Counted from the stretch's first letter, positions 7,728 to 17,551 are shown. The stretch: 62,854 bases of DNA from Haloferula rosea (GCF_016595525.1 NZ_JAENII010000018.1:1-62854), one strand, 5' to 3'. The notes: generated by a model from the letters alone, not told the origin. Program-made: numbers and translations.

Positions 7728-9905
7728 ATGAAGTGCTTCTTCTCCCTGATTCTCGCGACCTGCCTCGGCCTTGAGGCGGCAGAGCGCCCGAACATCGTGT
7801 TCATTTTCTCCGATGACCATGCCTTGAACTCGATTTCGGCCTATGGGGGGCCGCTCAAGGAGGTGGCTCCGACGCCGCGTCTCGACCAGCTTGCCGAGCA
7901 GGGGGCGATCTTCACGCGCTCCTACTGCGGGAACTCGATCTGCGGTCCGTCGCGCGCTGCAATCCTGACCGGCAAGCACTGCCACATCAACGGCTACGTG
8001 GACAACCAGAATTCCACGTTCGACGGGACCCAGACGACCTTCCCGAAGCTCCTTCAGAAGGTGGGCTATCAGACGGCCATCGTCGGCAAGTGGCATCTGG
8101 TCACGGATCCTACCGGTTTCGACTACTGGGAAGTGCTGCCCGGTCAGGGGGCCTACTACAATCCGGACATGAAGCGGATGGATGGCAGCACGAAGCGCTA
8201 CGAGGGGTACTGCACGGACGTCGTGACGGATCTGGCGATCGACTGGCTGGACAACCAGCGGGATGCAGACAAGCCGTTCGTGCTGATGTGCCAGCACAAG
8301 GCACCGCACCGGAACTGGGCTCCTGCTCCGCGCCACCTGACCCTGTTCGATGACTTGGAAATTCCCGAGCCGGCCACCCTTTTTGATGACTACGCCAACC
8401 GCTCCAAGACCCTCAAGAAGCAGGCGATGAGCATCGCGAAGGACATGACGTGGACTCACGACATGAAATTCAAGGGGGAGAATTTGTTCCCGGATCATTT
8501 CGTCGGCAACAAGTGGGGCAGCAACTATGAGCGGATGAACGACGAGCAGAAGAAGGCTTGGGACGCCGCGTATGAGCCGAAGAATCAGAAGTTCATCGAG
8601 GACATGAAGGCCGGCAAGTTGGACGACAAGGCGGTCACCCGTTGGAAATACCAGCGCTACATCAAGGACTACCTGCGGTGCATCCGGGCGGTGGACGAGA
8701 ATGTCGGACGACTCGTGGATCATCTCGACAAGACCGGACTTTCGAAGAATACCATCGTGATCTACTCGTCCGACCAGGGATTCTACCTCGGCGAACACGG
8801 ATGGTACGACAAGCGCTGGATGTTTGAGGAGAGCCTTCAGATGCCATTCATCGTGCGCTGGCCGGATGTCATCAAGCCGGGTTCCCGCAGTGACACGATG
8901 ATTCAGAATATCGACTACGCGCCGACATTTCTCGAACTGGCGGGAGCGCCGATTCCCGAGGCGGTGCAGGGACGAAGTCTGGTTCCCGTTCTGAAGGCTT
9001 CCGGTGCGGAGCCAGAGGATTGGAGGGAGGCCATCTACTATTACTACAGTGGAGAACAGACCCACAAGGTGGCGAAGCACGATGGGGTCCGGAGTGACCG
9101 CTACAAGCTGATGTGGTTCCCGAATACCAAGGAATGGAACCTGTTCGATCTTGAGAAGGATCCACAGGAGATGAAGTCGGTTGCCGACGATCCGGAGTAT
9201 GCGGAGGTGTTGCAGAAGATGAAGGGGCTGTATGACGGGCTGCGTGCGAAATACCGCGTCAGCGACGCCACCGTGCCCGCCCATCGACTCGATCAGAAGT
9301 GGTGGAAGCAACGCCACAGTGCGAAGAAGAAGGCTGCCCAAGGGGAGCATGACCTGGTGTTCATCGGCGATTCCATCACGCAGGGATGGGAGGGAGCCGG
9401 CAAGGAGGTCTGGGATGAATTCTACGGCGATCGCAAGGCCTTGAATCTCGGATTCTCCGGCGACCGGACCGAGCATGTGCTTTGGCGCCTGATGAATGGT
9501 GAGTTCGCCGAGGTCGATCCGAAGTTGATCGTGATGATGATCGGGACCAACAACACCGGACACCGTCAGGATCCACCGGAAGTGACCGCGGATGGGATCA
9601 AGATGATCCTTGAGTTGCTGCGGGATCGGAAGCCGGATGCGAAGGTCCTGTTGCTCGGTGTGTTCCCCCGCGATGAGCAGCCCGACGGCGAGAAACGGAA
9701 GATCAATGTGGGCATCAACGAGCTGATCTCGAAGATGGCGGATGGCGAGCACATCCACTACCTGGACATCTCGGACGAGTTCCTTGGTGAGGATGGTGTC
9801 ATGCCCAAGGAGATGATGCCGGATTTCCTCCATCCCAAGCAGAAGGGCTACCGGGTCTGGGCGGAGGCGATGGAGCCGAAGATCACCGAGTTGTTGGGCA
9901 AGTAG
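7728..9905 (+). CDS. Secreted sulfatase fused to an SGNH/GDSL hydrolase
   Basis: This 725-residue two-enzyme protein has a short hydrophobic signal sequence ([14 protein letters not shown]). It is followed by a type I sulfatase domain with metal ligands DD (29-30) and the formylglycine motif CGPSR (Cys72). From about residue 535 it carries an SGNH hydrolase with block I GDSI (547-550), a block II-like [11 protein letters not shown], block III GTNN and the C-terminal DFLHP motif with catalytic Asp/His. The second domain resembles PAF-acetylhydrolase-like carbohydrate esterases. The fusion suggests removal of sulfate and acyl esters from the same glycan. I chose ATG 7728 because a signal peptide starts there. 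Family known; substrate unknown. Confidence 0.9.
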   Translation: MKCFFSLILATCLGLEAAERPNIVFIFSDDHALNSISAYGGPLKEVAPTPRLDQLAEQGAIFTRSYCGNSICGPSRAAILTGKHCHINGYVDNQNSTFDGTQTTFPKLLQKVGYQTAIVGKWHLVTDPTGFDYWEVLPGQGAYYNPDMKRMDGSTKRYEGYCTDVVTDLAIDWLDNQRDADKPFVLMCQHKAPHRNWAPAPRHLTLFDDLEIPEPATLFDDYANRSKTLKKQAMSIAKDMTWTHDMKFKGENLFPDHFVGNKWGSNYERMNDEQKKAWDAAYEPKNQKFIEDMKAGKLDDKAVTRWKYQRYIKDYLRCIRAVDENVGRLVDHLDKTGLSKNTIVIYSSDQGFYLGEHGWYDKRWMFEESLQMPFIVRWPDVIKPGSRSDTMIQNIDYAPTFLELAGAPIPEAVQGRSLVPVLKASGAEPEDWREAIYYYYSGEQTHKVAKHDGVRSDRYKLMWFPNTKEWNLFDLEKDPQEMKSVADDPEYAEVLQKMKGLYDGLRAKYRVSDATVPAHRLDQKWWKQRHSAKKKAAQGEHDLVFIGDSITQGWEGAGKEVWDEFYGDRKALNLGFSGDRTEHVLWRLMNGEFAEVDPKLIVMMIGTNNTGHRQDPPEVTADGIKMILELLRDRKPDAKVLLLGVFPRDEQPDGEKRKINVGINELISKMADGEHIHYLDISDEFLGEDGVMPKEMMPDFLHPKQKGYRVWAEAMEPKITELLGK

Positions 9906-9957
9906 GAAGCGGATTTTTTGGTTTGGCATCGGCGATGGGGCATTCCAGCCTCACGCC

Positions 9958-10704
9958 ATGCAGTCATTTGAAGGAAAGGTCGCAGTGGTCACGGGTGGTG
10001 GCCGGGGGATTGGTGGATCCATCGCAAAGGCACTGGCTGCCCGCGGGGCGAAGGTGGCCGTGGTGAGTCGAAGCGAGGCGAGCTGCGGCAAGACGGCGGA
10101 CGAGATCAACGCCGAGTTTCCCGGTGCCGCGAAGGCGTATGCCCTGGACGTGGCGGATCACGATGCCGTGGCGGCGCTCGGCAAGGAGGTCGTGGCGGAT
10201 TTCGGAGGGGTGAACATTCTTGTCAACAACGCCGGGGTGACCCGCGACGGTCTGCTCATGCGGATGAAGGAGGAAGACTGGATGACGGTCCTCGACACGA
10301 ATCTCAAGGGGGCCTTCAACACGGTGAAGGCGTTCATGCGTCCGCTGATGAAGGCCGAGGACGCGCGGATCATCAACATCGCGTCCGTGATCGGTTTGAT
10401 CGGCAACGCGGGACAGGCCAACTATGCGGCGAGCAAGGCGGGTCTGATCGGATTCAGCAAGTCGGTGGCGCGTGAGCTGGCGGGCAAGAAGGTCACCTGC
10501 AATGCGATCGCTCCGGGCTTCATTCGGACCGACATGACGGACGCCCTATCCGACGATGTGAAGGCAGCGATTCTCGGGAAGATCCCTCTGGGTGAGTTCG
10601 GTGAGGTTGAAGACATCTCCGACATGGTGGTCTATCTGGCGGGGCCGGCTGCACGCTACATCACGGGTCAGGTTCTGGCCGTGGATGGTGGAATGACCAT
10701 GTGA
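9958..10704 (+). CDS. fabG: 3-oxoacyl-ACP reductase FabG
   Basis: This 248-residue short-chain dehydrogenase carries the NADPH motif TGGGRGIG (12-19), NNAG (90-93) and the catalytic set Asn115, Ser143, Tyr156 and Lys160 (NYAASKAG). The length and the segment NNAGVTRDGLLMRM fit FabG, which reduces 3-ketoacyl-ACP in fatty acid synthesis. It is not next to other fab genes here. sixA follows 12 bp downstream in the same direction and is probably cotranscribed. Paralogues with other substrates exist, so the pathway role is slightly less certain than the family. Confidence 0.88.
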   Translation: MQSFEGKVAVVTGGGRGIGGSIAKALAARGAKVAVVSRSEASCGKTADEINAEFPGAAKAYALDVADHDAVAALGKEVVADFGGVNILVNNAGVTRDGLLMRMKEEDWMTVLDTNLKGAFNTVKAFMRPLMKAEDARIINIASVIGLIGNAGQANYAASKAGLIGFSKSVARELAGKKVTCNAIAPGFIRTDMTDALSDDVKAAILGKIPLGEFGEVEDISDMVVYLAGPAARYITGQVLAVDGGMTM

Positions 10705-10716
10705 CAGGCTCCGTTC

Positions 10717-11250
10717 ATGGATTTGATGCTGCTTCGACACGGGCACGCAGAGGATTTCAATCCTGCTGGGGATGCCGCCCGCGCCCTGACTGAGAGAGGG
10801 ATAAAGCACAGCCGCCGTGCGGGCCGTGTGCTGCGCTTGCTGGATGCGCGACCCGAGGTGGTTCTGACGAGTCCACGGACAAGGTGTGTGGAAACCGCGG
10901 AAGCCTTTTGTGACGCGGCGGAGATGCCGGGTCCGGTGATTCAGGCGTGGATCAATTGCGGGATGTCTCCTGCGACAGCACTCAGCGAACTGAGTGCCTT
11001 CCGCGATTTCGGACGGGTCATGCTTGTCGGGCATGAGCCGGATCTGTCCGGTCTGGTCGAGTACCTGCTGGGCGTCGGAGGCGGTGCCGCCATCGAAGTC
11101 AAGAAAGGCGCCCTCGTGGAGTTGGACATGCCCCTTTCCGGCCGGGGAAGCACCCTTCGGTGTCTGGTGCCTCCGAAATTGATGCGCCGGGCGAACCGAG
11201 CCATTCCGGGTGACCTGAGTGCCGATGGCCCGCGTGGGGGCCTCGCTTGA
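10717..11250 (+). CDS. sixA: SixA-type phosphohistidine phosphatase
   Basis: This 177-residue histidine-phosphatase-superfamily protein has the N-terminal LLRHGHAE motif (phospho-accepting His8) and a second conserved His in VGHEPDLS. It matches SixA in length and motif spacing. SixA removes phosphate from histidines of signalling proteins such as phosphotransfer domains. It sits 12 bp after fabG and ends 1 bp before the convergent stop of the halogenase-like gene. The native target is not shown by the context. Confidence 0.8.
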   Translation: MDLMLLRHGHAEDFNPAGDAARALTERGIKHSRRAGRVLRLLDARPEVVLTSPRTRCVETAEAFCDAAEMPGPVIQAWINCGMSPATALSELSAFRDFGRVMLVGHEPDLSGLVEYLLGVGGGAAIEVKKGALVELDMPLSGRGSTLRCLVPPKLMRRANRAIPGDLSADGPRGGLA

Positions 11251-11251
11251 C

Positions 11252-12838
11252 TCACGATGATGTGGCCTCGGCGAGGGGCCGCGGTGTCGTCGCATGATCC
11301 CGGGGTGCCGGGACGGGCTCTTCCGGGCGGACGAAGGCGGTTTCGAGTTCGAGTTTCAGCCAGGCGAATAGGCCCCGGAACAGGTGTCCCGATGCCTTAA
11401 CACTCGCCACGAAGGGCGTTTTGATGAGGTAGGGATGGTGGAGGTTGTTGACCCCGTAACGTCCCGTCTTGAGTCGCTTCCGGGCAATCTGTTCGAGCCG
11501 CTTGTTGTAGAAGGCCATGAAGCGCCCGAAGATTCCGCCTGGCACCCCATGGTAGGGCATCTTCGAGAATTCCTGATCGGTCCAGTTGTAGACCAGTTGG
11601 ACAGGGCCGAGGAAGTAGGTCGCGATGTCCATGAGGAAAGCGGCACGCATCATGTCGCTGTCCCCGAGATACTGGTATTTGTTCCGGTAGAGTGCGTTGA
11701 ACCAGCGGTGGTAGGACTGGCCGAACTCGTGGTTGTGGCGCTCGAGTCTCTCGCTGACATCCTCTCCGTCCATCGCCATCCTCAGGATGGATGCGGAAGT
11801 GTAAGTACTGTGGGCGCAGTAGTCGAGTCCCTGGGAATAGAGCGGATCCATGAAACCCGCGGCGTCCCCCATGCACATCCACCCATCGCCGCAAACCTCA
11901 GTGGAATAGTAGGGCAGGTTCTTGTAGATGCGGGAGTCGTTCTCGACGGGTTCTGCATCGCCAAACATCAGCTTGCCGATTGGGTGAGTGAGGAGGTGCT
12001 GCTTCACCCGTTGGCCGACCGGACCTTCCGCAGGGGGAGTGAAGAGTCGTTCGTCCCAGGTGACTCCGGCAGAGAACTCGCCGTTGGCGAGCGGGATGAT
12101 CCACGACCACCATCCGCGTCCCATGAGGTGGTTGGTGGCGCTGGTGCGTCCCACCGGTGTCTTCATTTCGTCGAGTGCTTCGCAGGCCATTCGGGCCTTG
12201 TAGCTGTCGAGGTCGGTGACATTGCGGAACCTGACCCACATGGAATGAACCGGGTGACCGTCGAGCGGGCGGAGGGTTCCCCGTATCCGGCCGATGAGAG
12301 CGGCCTTCCCCGAGCAGTCGGCAATCCAATCCGCGGTGACGGTGCGGGTCATGCCATCATGCTTGAAGGTGACGGTGTTCTTGCCTGCTCCATCGAGTTC
12401 GAAGGTCTTGACGCTGGCGGTGCGGATCACGTCGCATCCCTCTTCATCGGCCATGCCGAGCAGGTGGGTATCCAGTTTCGAGCGGTCGAGCTGGTAGGTG
12501 GGGAAACGGGCCTGGGTAAAGGGGCCGATCTCGCTACAGGCGCTCGGGCAATCATTGCCCTCTTTGTTGAACCAAAGCCGCAGTCCGTTCTTCTGGAAGT
12601 GCTCGCGGGCGAGGTAGCTCGAGAGCCCGAGGACCCGGGTGAGGAAGCAGCCGGCCACTTCCGACGTCGATTCTCCGACCTTGCGATCGAACTTTTCCGA
12701 CTTCTCGAGAATGAGGATGCGGGTTCCGGGTCGTTGGCGACGCATCAGCAACCCGAGTGAGCTGCCCGAGAACGCCCCCCCAAGGATGACGAGGTCGTAG
12801 TGGTCACTTGTGGGCTGGGATTCGGCGGCGGATACCAT
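11252..12838 (-). CDS. Flavin-dependent halogenase-like FAD monooxygenase
   Basis: This 528-residue flavoprotein starts with the dinucleotide-binding segment LVILGGAFSGSS (about 16-27) and continues with KVGESTSE, a motif of tryptophan-halogenase-like and geranylgeranyl-reductase-like enzymes. Around residues 240-247 it reads GWWSWIIP, which fits the WxWxIP signature of flavin-dependent halogenases. A later GDAAGFMDPLYSQG is the conserved FAD-binding block. Halogenases use FADH2 and oxygen to make HOCl, but many proteins with these motifs are untested, and the catalytic lysine cannot be placed by eye. No biosynthetic partner is adjacent; the NRPS lies 13 kb away. It is divergent from the ABC exporter. 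Confidence 0.7.
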   Translation of the reverse strand: MVSAAESQPTSDHYDLVILGGAFSGSSLGLLMRRQRPGTRILILEKSEKFDRKVGESTSEVAGCFLTRVLGLSSYLAREHFQKNGLRLWFNKEGNDCPSACSEIGPFTQARFPTYQLDRSKLDTHLLGMADEEGCDVIRTASVKTFELDGAGKNTVTFKHDGMTRTVTADWIADCSGKAALIGRIRGTLRPLDGHPVHSMWVRFRNVTDLDSYKARMACEALDEMKTPVGRTSATNHLMGRGWWSWIIPLANGEFSAGVTWDERLFTPPAEGPVGQRVKQHLLTHPIGKLMFGDAEPVENDSRIYKNLPYYSTEVCGDGWMCMGDAAGFMDPLYSQGLDYCAHSTYTSASILRMAMDGEDVSERLERHNHEFGQSYHRWFNALYRNKYQYLGDSDMMRAAFLMDIATYFLGPVQLVYNWTDQEFSKMPYHGVPGGIFGRFMAFYNKRLEQIARKRLKTGRYGVNNLHHPYLIKTPFVASVKASGHLFRGLFAWLKLELETAFVRPEEPVPAPRDHATTPRPLAEATSS

Positions 12839-12853
12839 CTTGGCGCGGAGTTT

Positions 12854-12867
12854 AGCCCACTTGGGCT
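12854..12867. promoter_or_regulatory. Short palindrome in a divergent promoter region
   Basis: AGCCCA-CT-TGGGCT is a perfect 6-bp inverted repeat located 16 bp upstream of the halogenase-like start, in the 154-bp gap before the divergently transcribed exporter. It could be an operator. A 6-bp arm may also arise by chance in GC-rich DNA. Confidence 0.25.
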
Positions 12868-12992
12868 GTGGCGCAAGAATCAGGTAGCAGAGAGGGGCTA
12901 GGGGAGGATGGATTGCAGATGGAGCCGGGCTTTTCTGCGGCTTATCGGTGCTTGCGCCCGGGGTCGATGCCGGGGAGTCTTACGCCTCTCGA

Positions 12993-14873
12993 ATGAAGCG
13001 CTTCCGACCCTATTTTGCCTACCTCGCCGAAGCGAAGTTCACCTTCCTTGCGGGCATCGCAGCGGGTCTCCTCTTCGCCGTTTTCAGCGGTTTTGGCCTT
13101 CCGTTCATGGTTGAGAAGGTGTTTCCGGTGATCTTTGGCGCCCGGCCTGAGATCGAGACGGTGATTTCAACCCTTTCGGCGGCCGAGGGGAGCGAAGAGG
13201 CCAAGCGAATCCTCGATGAGGCATTTCCCGGTGAAATGAAGAGCCTAGAGGAGACCCGTGCGGTCCGGGCTTGGTTTGCTGACAAATTCGGGGCTGAAGA
13301 TGGTCCTTTGGCGATGTTGGTCGCGGCGGCTCTTCTGGTGCCGTTGGTCACGCTGCTCAAGGGCTTGGCGGGTTTCTTCAATGTCTACTGGGTCACGGCG
13401 GCGGGATTGCATGTTCTCCGCAGGATCCAGGGGCAGGTCTTCCACAAGATCCAGAGGTTGCCTCTCGGTTTCTTCAGCGGTCACAAGACGGGAGACTTGA
13501 TCAGCCGGGTGAATGGGGATGCCAACATTCTGCAAGGGGTGGTGACCACCATTTCGAACGATTTGATCAAGCAGCCTTTCACCTTGATCGCGGCGCTTTG
13601 TTACCTCGTTTACCGAAGCATCTCGGACAGCAATTCGTTCTTTGTGTTGGTCTGCCTGCTGACCATTCCGATTTCGATCATCCCAATCCGCATTCTTGGC
13701 AAGCGGTTGATGCGGCGTGCCGGCAACATGCAAAAGGAGGCGGGGAGCAATACGGCGATCCTCGCTGAAACGTTGGGGGCGACCCGCGAGGTGCGTGCCT
13801 TCAATCTGGAGGAAATGCTAGCCGGCCGGTTCCTCGAGGGAGTCAGGCGCTGGACCGTCCTCCATCTGAAGGTGATCAAGTACCGCTATCTGGTTCCCCC
13901 GATCATTGAGATGCTTGCTGCGGGCGCATTGGCTGCGGCGCTGACCTATGGTTCACAGCGGGGAATGACGCTGGATGGCTTCGTGCCCCTCGCGATCGCC
14001 CTCTACATGTGCTACGAGCCGATCAAGAAGCTCGGAGCGGTACACAATCGCCTCAAGCAGGGTGAAGCCTCACTCGATCGTCTCGAGGTCATTCTCCATG
14101 CTGAAGAAGGAGTGACCGATCCGCCGAACCCGGTGACGATCGACAACGTTCGCGGTGGAATCCGCTTCGACTCGGTCAATTTCACGTATGGCAAGGCCCC
14201 TGCCCTGAAGGACATTTCCATCGACATCCCGGCGGGTCAGGTGGTGGCCCTTGTGGGGCCATCCGGCGCCGGCAAGACCACCTTCGCGTCGATGATTCCG
14301 CGCTTTTACGATCCAGTCGACGGGACCATCGAACTGGACGGCGTGGACCTGACGAAACTGCGTCTCAAGGACCTGCGGGATCACATCACCATCGTTCCCC
14401 AAGAGGCGGTCCTGTTCTCGGGGACGGTTGAAGAGAACATCCAGTTGGGCAAATTGGACGCATCAAAGGGGGACATTGAGCGGGCTGCCAAGCGGGCGAA
14501 TGCCCACACCTTCATCGAGGACTTTCCGGATGGCTATGCGACTCCGGTCGGCGAGCGTGGTGCCCAGTTGTCCGGCGGTCAGAAGCAGCGCATTTCGATT
14601 GCCCGCGCCTTCCTCAAGGATGCGCCCGTGCTGATCCTCGACGAAGCGACCGCAGCGCTTGATGCGGATACGGAGTCACAGATCCAGGGAGAACTGGCTG
14701 ACTTGACGAGGGGACGGACGACCCTGATCATCGCGCATCGGTTCAGTACGATCCGCATCGCGGACCGGATCCTGGTATTCGACAAGGGGCGGATCATTGG
14801 TGACGGCACCTTCGAGGAGCTGGAGCAATCCAACGATTTGTTCCGGAGTCTGCTGCAGAACCAACGGCATTGA
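12993..14873 (+). CDS. MsbA-like ABC exporter (fused TMD-NBD)
   Basis: This 626-residue half-transporter joins an N-terminal transmembrane domain (about residues 1-350, with an unusually large polar stretch between the first two membrane segments) to an ATPase. The ATPase has Walker A GPSGAGKTT near residue 423, Q-loop VPQEAVLFSGT, signature LSGGQKQR, Walker B LILDEAT and H-loop AHRFST. The order is that of MsbA/lipid A and multidrug exporters working as homodimers at the inner membrane. I chose ATG 12993 because MKRFRPYFAYL is the usual N-terminus and GGGGAG lies upstream. Substrate is inferred as lipid or drug; nothing nearby fixes it. Confidence 0.85.
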   Translation: MKRFRPYFAYLAEAKFTFLAGIAAGLLFAVFSGFGLPFMVEKVFPVIFGARPEIETVISTLSAAEGSEEAKRILDEAFPGEMKSLEETRAVRAWFADKFGAEDGPLAMLVAAALLVPLVTLLKGLAGFFNVYWVTAAGLHVLRRIQGQVFHKIQRLPLGFFSGHKTGDLISRVNGDANILQGVVTTISNDLIKQPFTLIAALCYLVYRSISDSNSFFVLVCLLTIPISIIPIRILGKRLMRRAGNMQKEAGSNTAILAETLGATREVRAFNLEEMLAGRFLEGVRRWTVLHLKVIKYRYLVPPIIEMLAAGALAAALTYGSQRGMTLDGFVPLAIALYMCYEPIKKLGAVHNRLKQGEASLDRLEVILHAEEGVTDPPNPVTIDNVRGGIRFDSVNFTYGKAPALKDISIDIPAGQVVALVGPSGAGKTTFASMIPRFYDPVDGTIELDGVDLTKLRLKDLRDHITIVPQEAVLFSGTVEENIQLGKLDASKGDIERAAKRANAHTFIEDFPDGYATPVGERGAQLSGGQKQRISIARAFLKDAPVLILDEATAALDADTESQIQGELADLTRGRTTLIIAHRFSTIRIADRILVFDKGRIIGDGTFEELEQSNDLFRSLLQNQRH

Positions 14874-14924
14874 AGATGCAGGCGGGTGGTGGAATGGCCA
14901 TGAGTTTTCCCAGCTGAGATTCCA

Positions 14925-15449
14925 ATGAAGGCCATCGCGTGGATCTGCTACCTGGTGTTTCTCTACGGGTTCATCCTGTTTCACACCCTCTCGCTCCCGC
15001 TGGCTGCTGCCGAACTGCTGGGCAATCCGACGCCGTTTTCCCTGGGGGCGTTCTGTCTGCTGGAATTGCTCATCATTGGCAACGTGGTGGGAACCTGCGA
15101 GTGGGGATCCCGATTGGTGCGGTGGAAGTCGAGGGGAGAGCGTCCGATCCCTCAGTGCCTGAGGGCATGCTCTGTCATGGTCGTCAGCATTCTGAGCATG
15201 GCCGCGCTGACCGGGGTGTATGTTTCACTCGTCGCCTCGGCGACACTGCTGCAAACGATCGGGGTCGTCTGTCTGTTTGCACTGCCTTTGATCGTCACCG
15301 TCTGCTTGGTCCTTTCGCAGTCGGATTTCCTGATCCAGTCAGGTGCGGCTCGGCGGTGGATCACGATGGGAGTGCGTGGAAGAATCATCGCTGGGATTCT
15401 GATCATCGGTTGCAACGGGCTTCTCGTCGGTTGGATGTCCGAGATGTAG
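14925..15449 (+). CDS. Hypothetical four-helix membrane protein
   Basis: This 174-residue protein has no family I recognise. Hydrophobic segments at about residues 4-30, 42-58, 82-105 and 112-130, plus one near the C-terminus (152-170), suggest four or five membrane helices. A basic loop (RWKSRGERP) lies between the second and third. It follows the ABC exporter by 51 bp on the same strand, so it may be cotranscribed. It ends 33 bp before the convergent HAD gene. Confidence 0.65.
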   Translation: MKAIAWICYLVFLYGFILFHTLSLPLAAAELLGNPTPFSLGAFCLLELLIIGNVVGTCEWGSRLVRWKSRGERPIPQCLRACSVMVVSILSMAALTGVYVSLVASATLLQTIGVVCLFALPLIVTVCLVLSQSDFLIQSGAARRWITMGVRGRIIAGILIIGCNGLLVGWMSEM

Positions 15450-15482
15450 CGGGTTGCCTCGGGTGGGCCGGGGTTGTGTTGC

Positions 15483-16130
15483 CTACAACCGTAGTAGATC
15501 CGCTGGAATCGAGAGCTCGGCGGGAGGGATCAGGTGGGCTTGGAGTCCCAATCCTTTCGCTGGCTCGATGTCATTGGTCCGCGAGTCGCCGACCATGAGG
15601 ATTTCGGAGGCAGGGATGCCTCGAAGAAGTAGAGGCTCGATGGCGATGCGGAATAGCTCGGGATCCGGCTTGGCCCGCAGATGCTGGTAGGAGAAGACCG
15701 AGAGTTCCGGCTTGAAGTAGGATGCGGCCTCACCCAGATGGCGTTCCAACAGGGGGAGCGTGTAGGCTTGGGCGTTGGATACGATGCCGAGCTTGAGTCC
15801 TTGCCGGTGGAGCGAGATGATGAGTTCGGGCGCTCCCTGCACGGACCGGGTCGGGTTGACCGCATCCTCGATCGCGGCCGCAAAGCCAGCGGGATCGGAT
15901 AGCTCGGGGGAGATGGATTGCCAGATCTCGCGGACGTCGACTTCAGGATGGGGGAAGAGGGATTCGTGGTGTGCTTTCCGGATCGCCTCTTCAAAGGCTT
16001 GATCCAGCGGGATCTGGGTCGGAAGGTCGAACTTGCGGGCAACCTCTGCCATGGCCTCGCGGCGGTCCCCCCGGGGAATGGGAGTGGCTTCTAGCAGGGT
16101 CTGATAGACATCGAAGAGAACGGCCCTCAT
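15483..16130 (-). CDS. HAD-superfamily phosphatase, last gene of the gpgS operon
   Basis: This 215-residue protein has HAD motif I as DVYQT (nucleophile Asp7), motif II Ser in IVSNAQ, a KPDP lysine block (motif III) and motif IV GDSRTND. The cap domain is helical (subfamily I). I chose ATG 16130 because it forms an ATGA overlap with the preceding glycosyltransferase stop; an earlier ATG at 16136 adds two residues. Placed at the end of an operon with glucosyl-3-phosphoglycerate synthase, it could supply the phosphatase step, although characterised GpgP enzymes belong to other subgroups. That role is inference. Confidence 0.8.
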   Translation of the reverse strand: MRAVLFDVYQTLLEATPIPRGDRREAMAEVARKFDLPTQIPLDQAFEEAIRKAHHESLFPHPEVDVREIWQSISPELSDPAGFAAAIEDAVNPTRSVQGAPELIISLHRQGLKLGIVSNAQAYTLPLLERHLGEAASYFKPELSVFSYQHLRAKPDPELFRIAIEPLLLRGIPASEILMVGDSRTNDIEPAKGLGLQAHLIPPAELSIPADLLRL

Positions 16131-17551
16131 TGGCAAAGGAAGTGAAAGCGGGAAGGGTCGAGAAATTGTCGGAGGATGGTCTCCCGGTTCAGATCGACGG
16201 GCGGCTTTCGCGGAGCCCGAAGCAACTGCTTGCGGATATCGATCAAGGAGGCGACATGCTGATCAGGATGGAAACGGTGCAGATCAACAGCCGGGGCTTC
16301 CGAGGATGAAAGAACCTCCCGGAGGTGGTCCGTGAGGGGTCGTGTTCCGCTCTGGGTTTCCGCGAGGATGCCAGAGGGATGGCTTGTCGACAATGTGATG
16401 ACTTCGGCCTGCATCTCCTCGGGAAGTCGGGAAAATTCCACATGGGGTGGATCCGGGGCTTCCTCATGGTGGGGAATCGGAAGGTCGTAGGACTGGAAGA
16501 TGCGGCTCAATGACTCGGCTGCGAGCTTCTCCAGCCTGCGCATGTCCAGCCATGCAGAGGGAACGAGGAGTCGGGTGTAGAGCGGGTCCAAAGGAAGGCT
16601 TTCAAGGTCGGGATCGAGCTCTGTCAGGCGTCGACCGATCACGGGGATCTGCAGGGCGGCCCCTTCGAGGAAAGTCAGTCCGAATCCCTCGGCGACCGAT
16701 GTGGTAAGAAGGTGACTGGAGTGCTGGAGCCAGTCGGTGAACGAAGTGCCGGCTCCTTCGGTGGGCGGCAGGCGGTCCGAGACCGCAAACTCGACGGGCA
16801 GGTCGAGTTCTTCGGCCAACCCCGACCAGTGGTCGTGGAGGGCTTGCCAGTTCGGCTGATCCGGTCGGCGGCTGATGGCGAATCGTGTCCCGTTCGGTGC
16901 GTGTGCGGCGAGGAGCAGGGTTTCGCCGAGGTTTTTCCGGCGAATGCCGCGGACCGGTTGGAAAATCCAGCGTGGCTCCCGTCTGGTGATTGGGGCGACG
17001 GTGATCGGGTTGGGGATGACTTGGACCTGACCGGTGGGAAGCCCGGCGCGGATGAGGGTGCTCCGGTCCCGGGAGTTGATGCAGACGTGACGGATGTGGG
17101 GAGCTGTCGGGTAGAGGAGGTCCAAATCCCTGAGGCGGGCGTAGTTTTCAGCCCGGTAGTCTTCGGCGAAGTCGTGGTGCTGGAGAGTGATTGGGTGCCC
17201 TTGTTCTGCAAGGGCTGCGGCAGCCCGGGTCAGGGACGGGTTCTTGCCGAGGGCAGGATTATGAAAGTGCCACACAACGCTCCGTTTCCCGAATCTGGCC
17301 TCGATTTCGCGGACCATGGACTTCTCGAGCCCCGGTCGATTTGTCGGATCGTAGTCGAGAGCCGGGATGACGATGACCGGGAGTTCTTCGGCGTCGGAAG
17401 GAAGGTCACCACAGAGGATGACATGTTCGACCCCGGCCTTGCTCAAGGCGTGACTGGTCGCCGCGATGACACGACTCACTCCTCCATGACGGAGGTGATG
17501 GTGGACGATGATGTGAAGCTCACCTTCCGTGTGGGCGCGGGTGGGTTTCAA
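16127..17551 (-). CDS. GT4-like glycosyltransferase
   Basis: This 474-residue protein has GT-B fold features: an N-terminal HGGVSRVI loop, a middle NPI.VAPI....RWIFQPVRGIRRKNLGE stretch and the C-terminal donor-binding block SVAEGFGLTFLEGAAL. The start is TTG 17551, in a TTGA overlap with the GNAT gene. No ATG gives a full N-terminal domain. About 120 extra C-terminal residues follow the donor site. The operon context (GpgS upstream, HAD phosphatase downstream) suggests that it extends or modifies a glucosylglycerate-type product, as a separate mannosyl/glucosyl transferase does in some bacteria. Donor and acceptor cannot be read from sequence. Confidence 0.75.
   Translation of the reverse strand: MKPTRAHTEGELHIIVHHHLRHGGVSRVIAATSHALSKAGVEHVILCGDLPSDAEELPVIVIPALDYDPTNRPGLEKSMVREIEARFGKRSVVWHFHNPALGKNPSLTRAAAALAEQGHPITLQHHDFAEDYRAENYARLRDLDLLYPTAPHIRHVCINSRDRSTLIRAGLPTGQVQVIPNPITVAPITRREPRWIFQPVRGIRRKNLGETLLLAAHAPNGTRFAISRRPDQPNWQALHDHWSGLAEELDLPVEFAVSDRLPPTEGAGTSFTDWLQHSSHLLTTSVAEGFGLTFLEGAALQIPVIGRRLTELDPDLESLPLDPLYTRLLVPSAWLDMRRLEKLAAESLSRIFQSYDLPIPHHEEAPDPPHVEFSRLPEEMQAEVITLSTSHPSGILAETQSGTRPLTDHLREVLSSSEAPAVDLHRFHPDQHVASLIDIRKQLLRAPRKPPVDLNRETILRQFLDPSRFHFLCQ

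Noticed and set aside
7152-9929. Very long open frame on the minus strand opposite the sulfatase-SGNH gene
   Set aside because: It is an antisense shadow of a GC-rich gene. Its translation shows no recognisable motif, while the plus frame has complete catalytic motifs.
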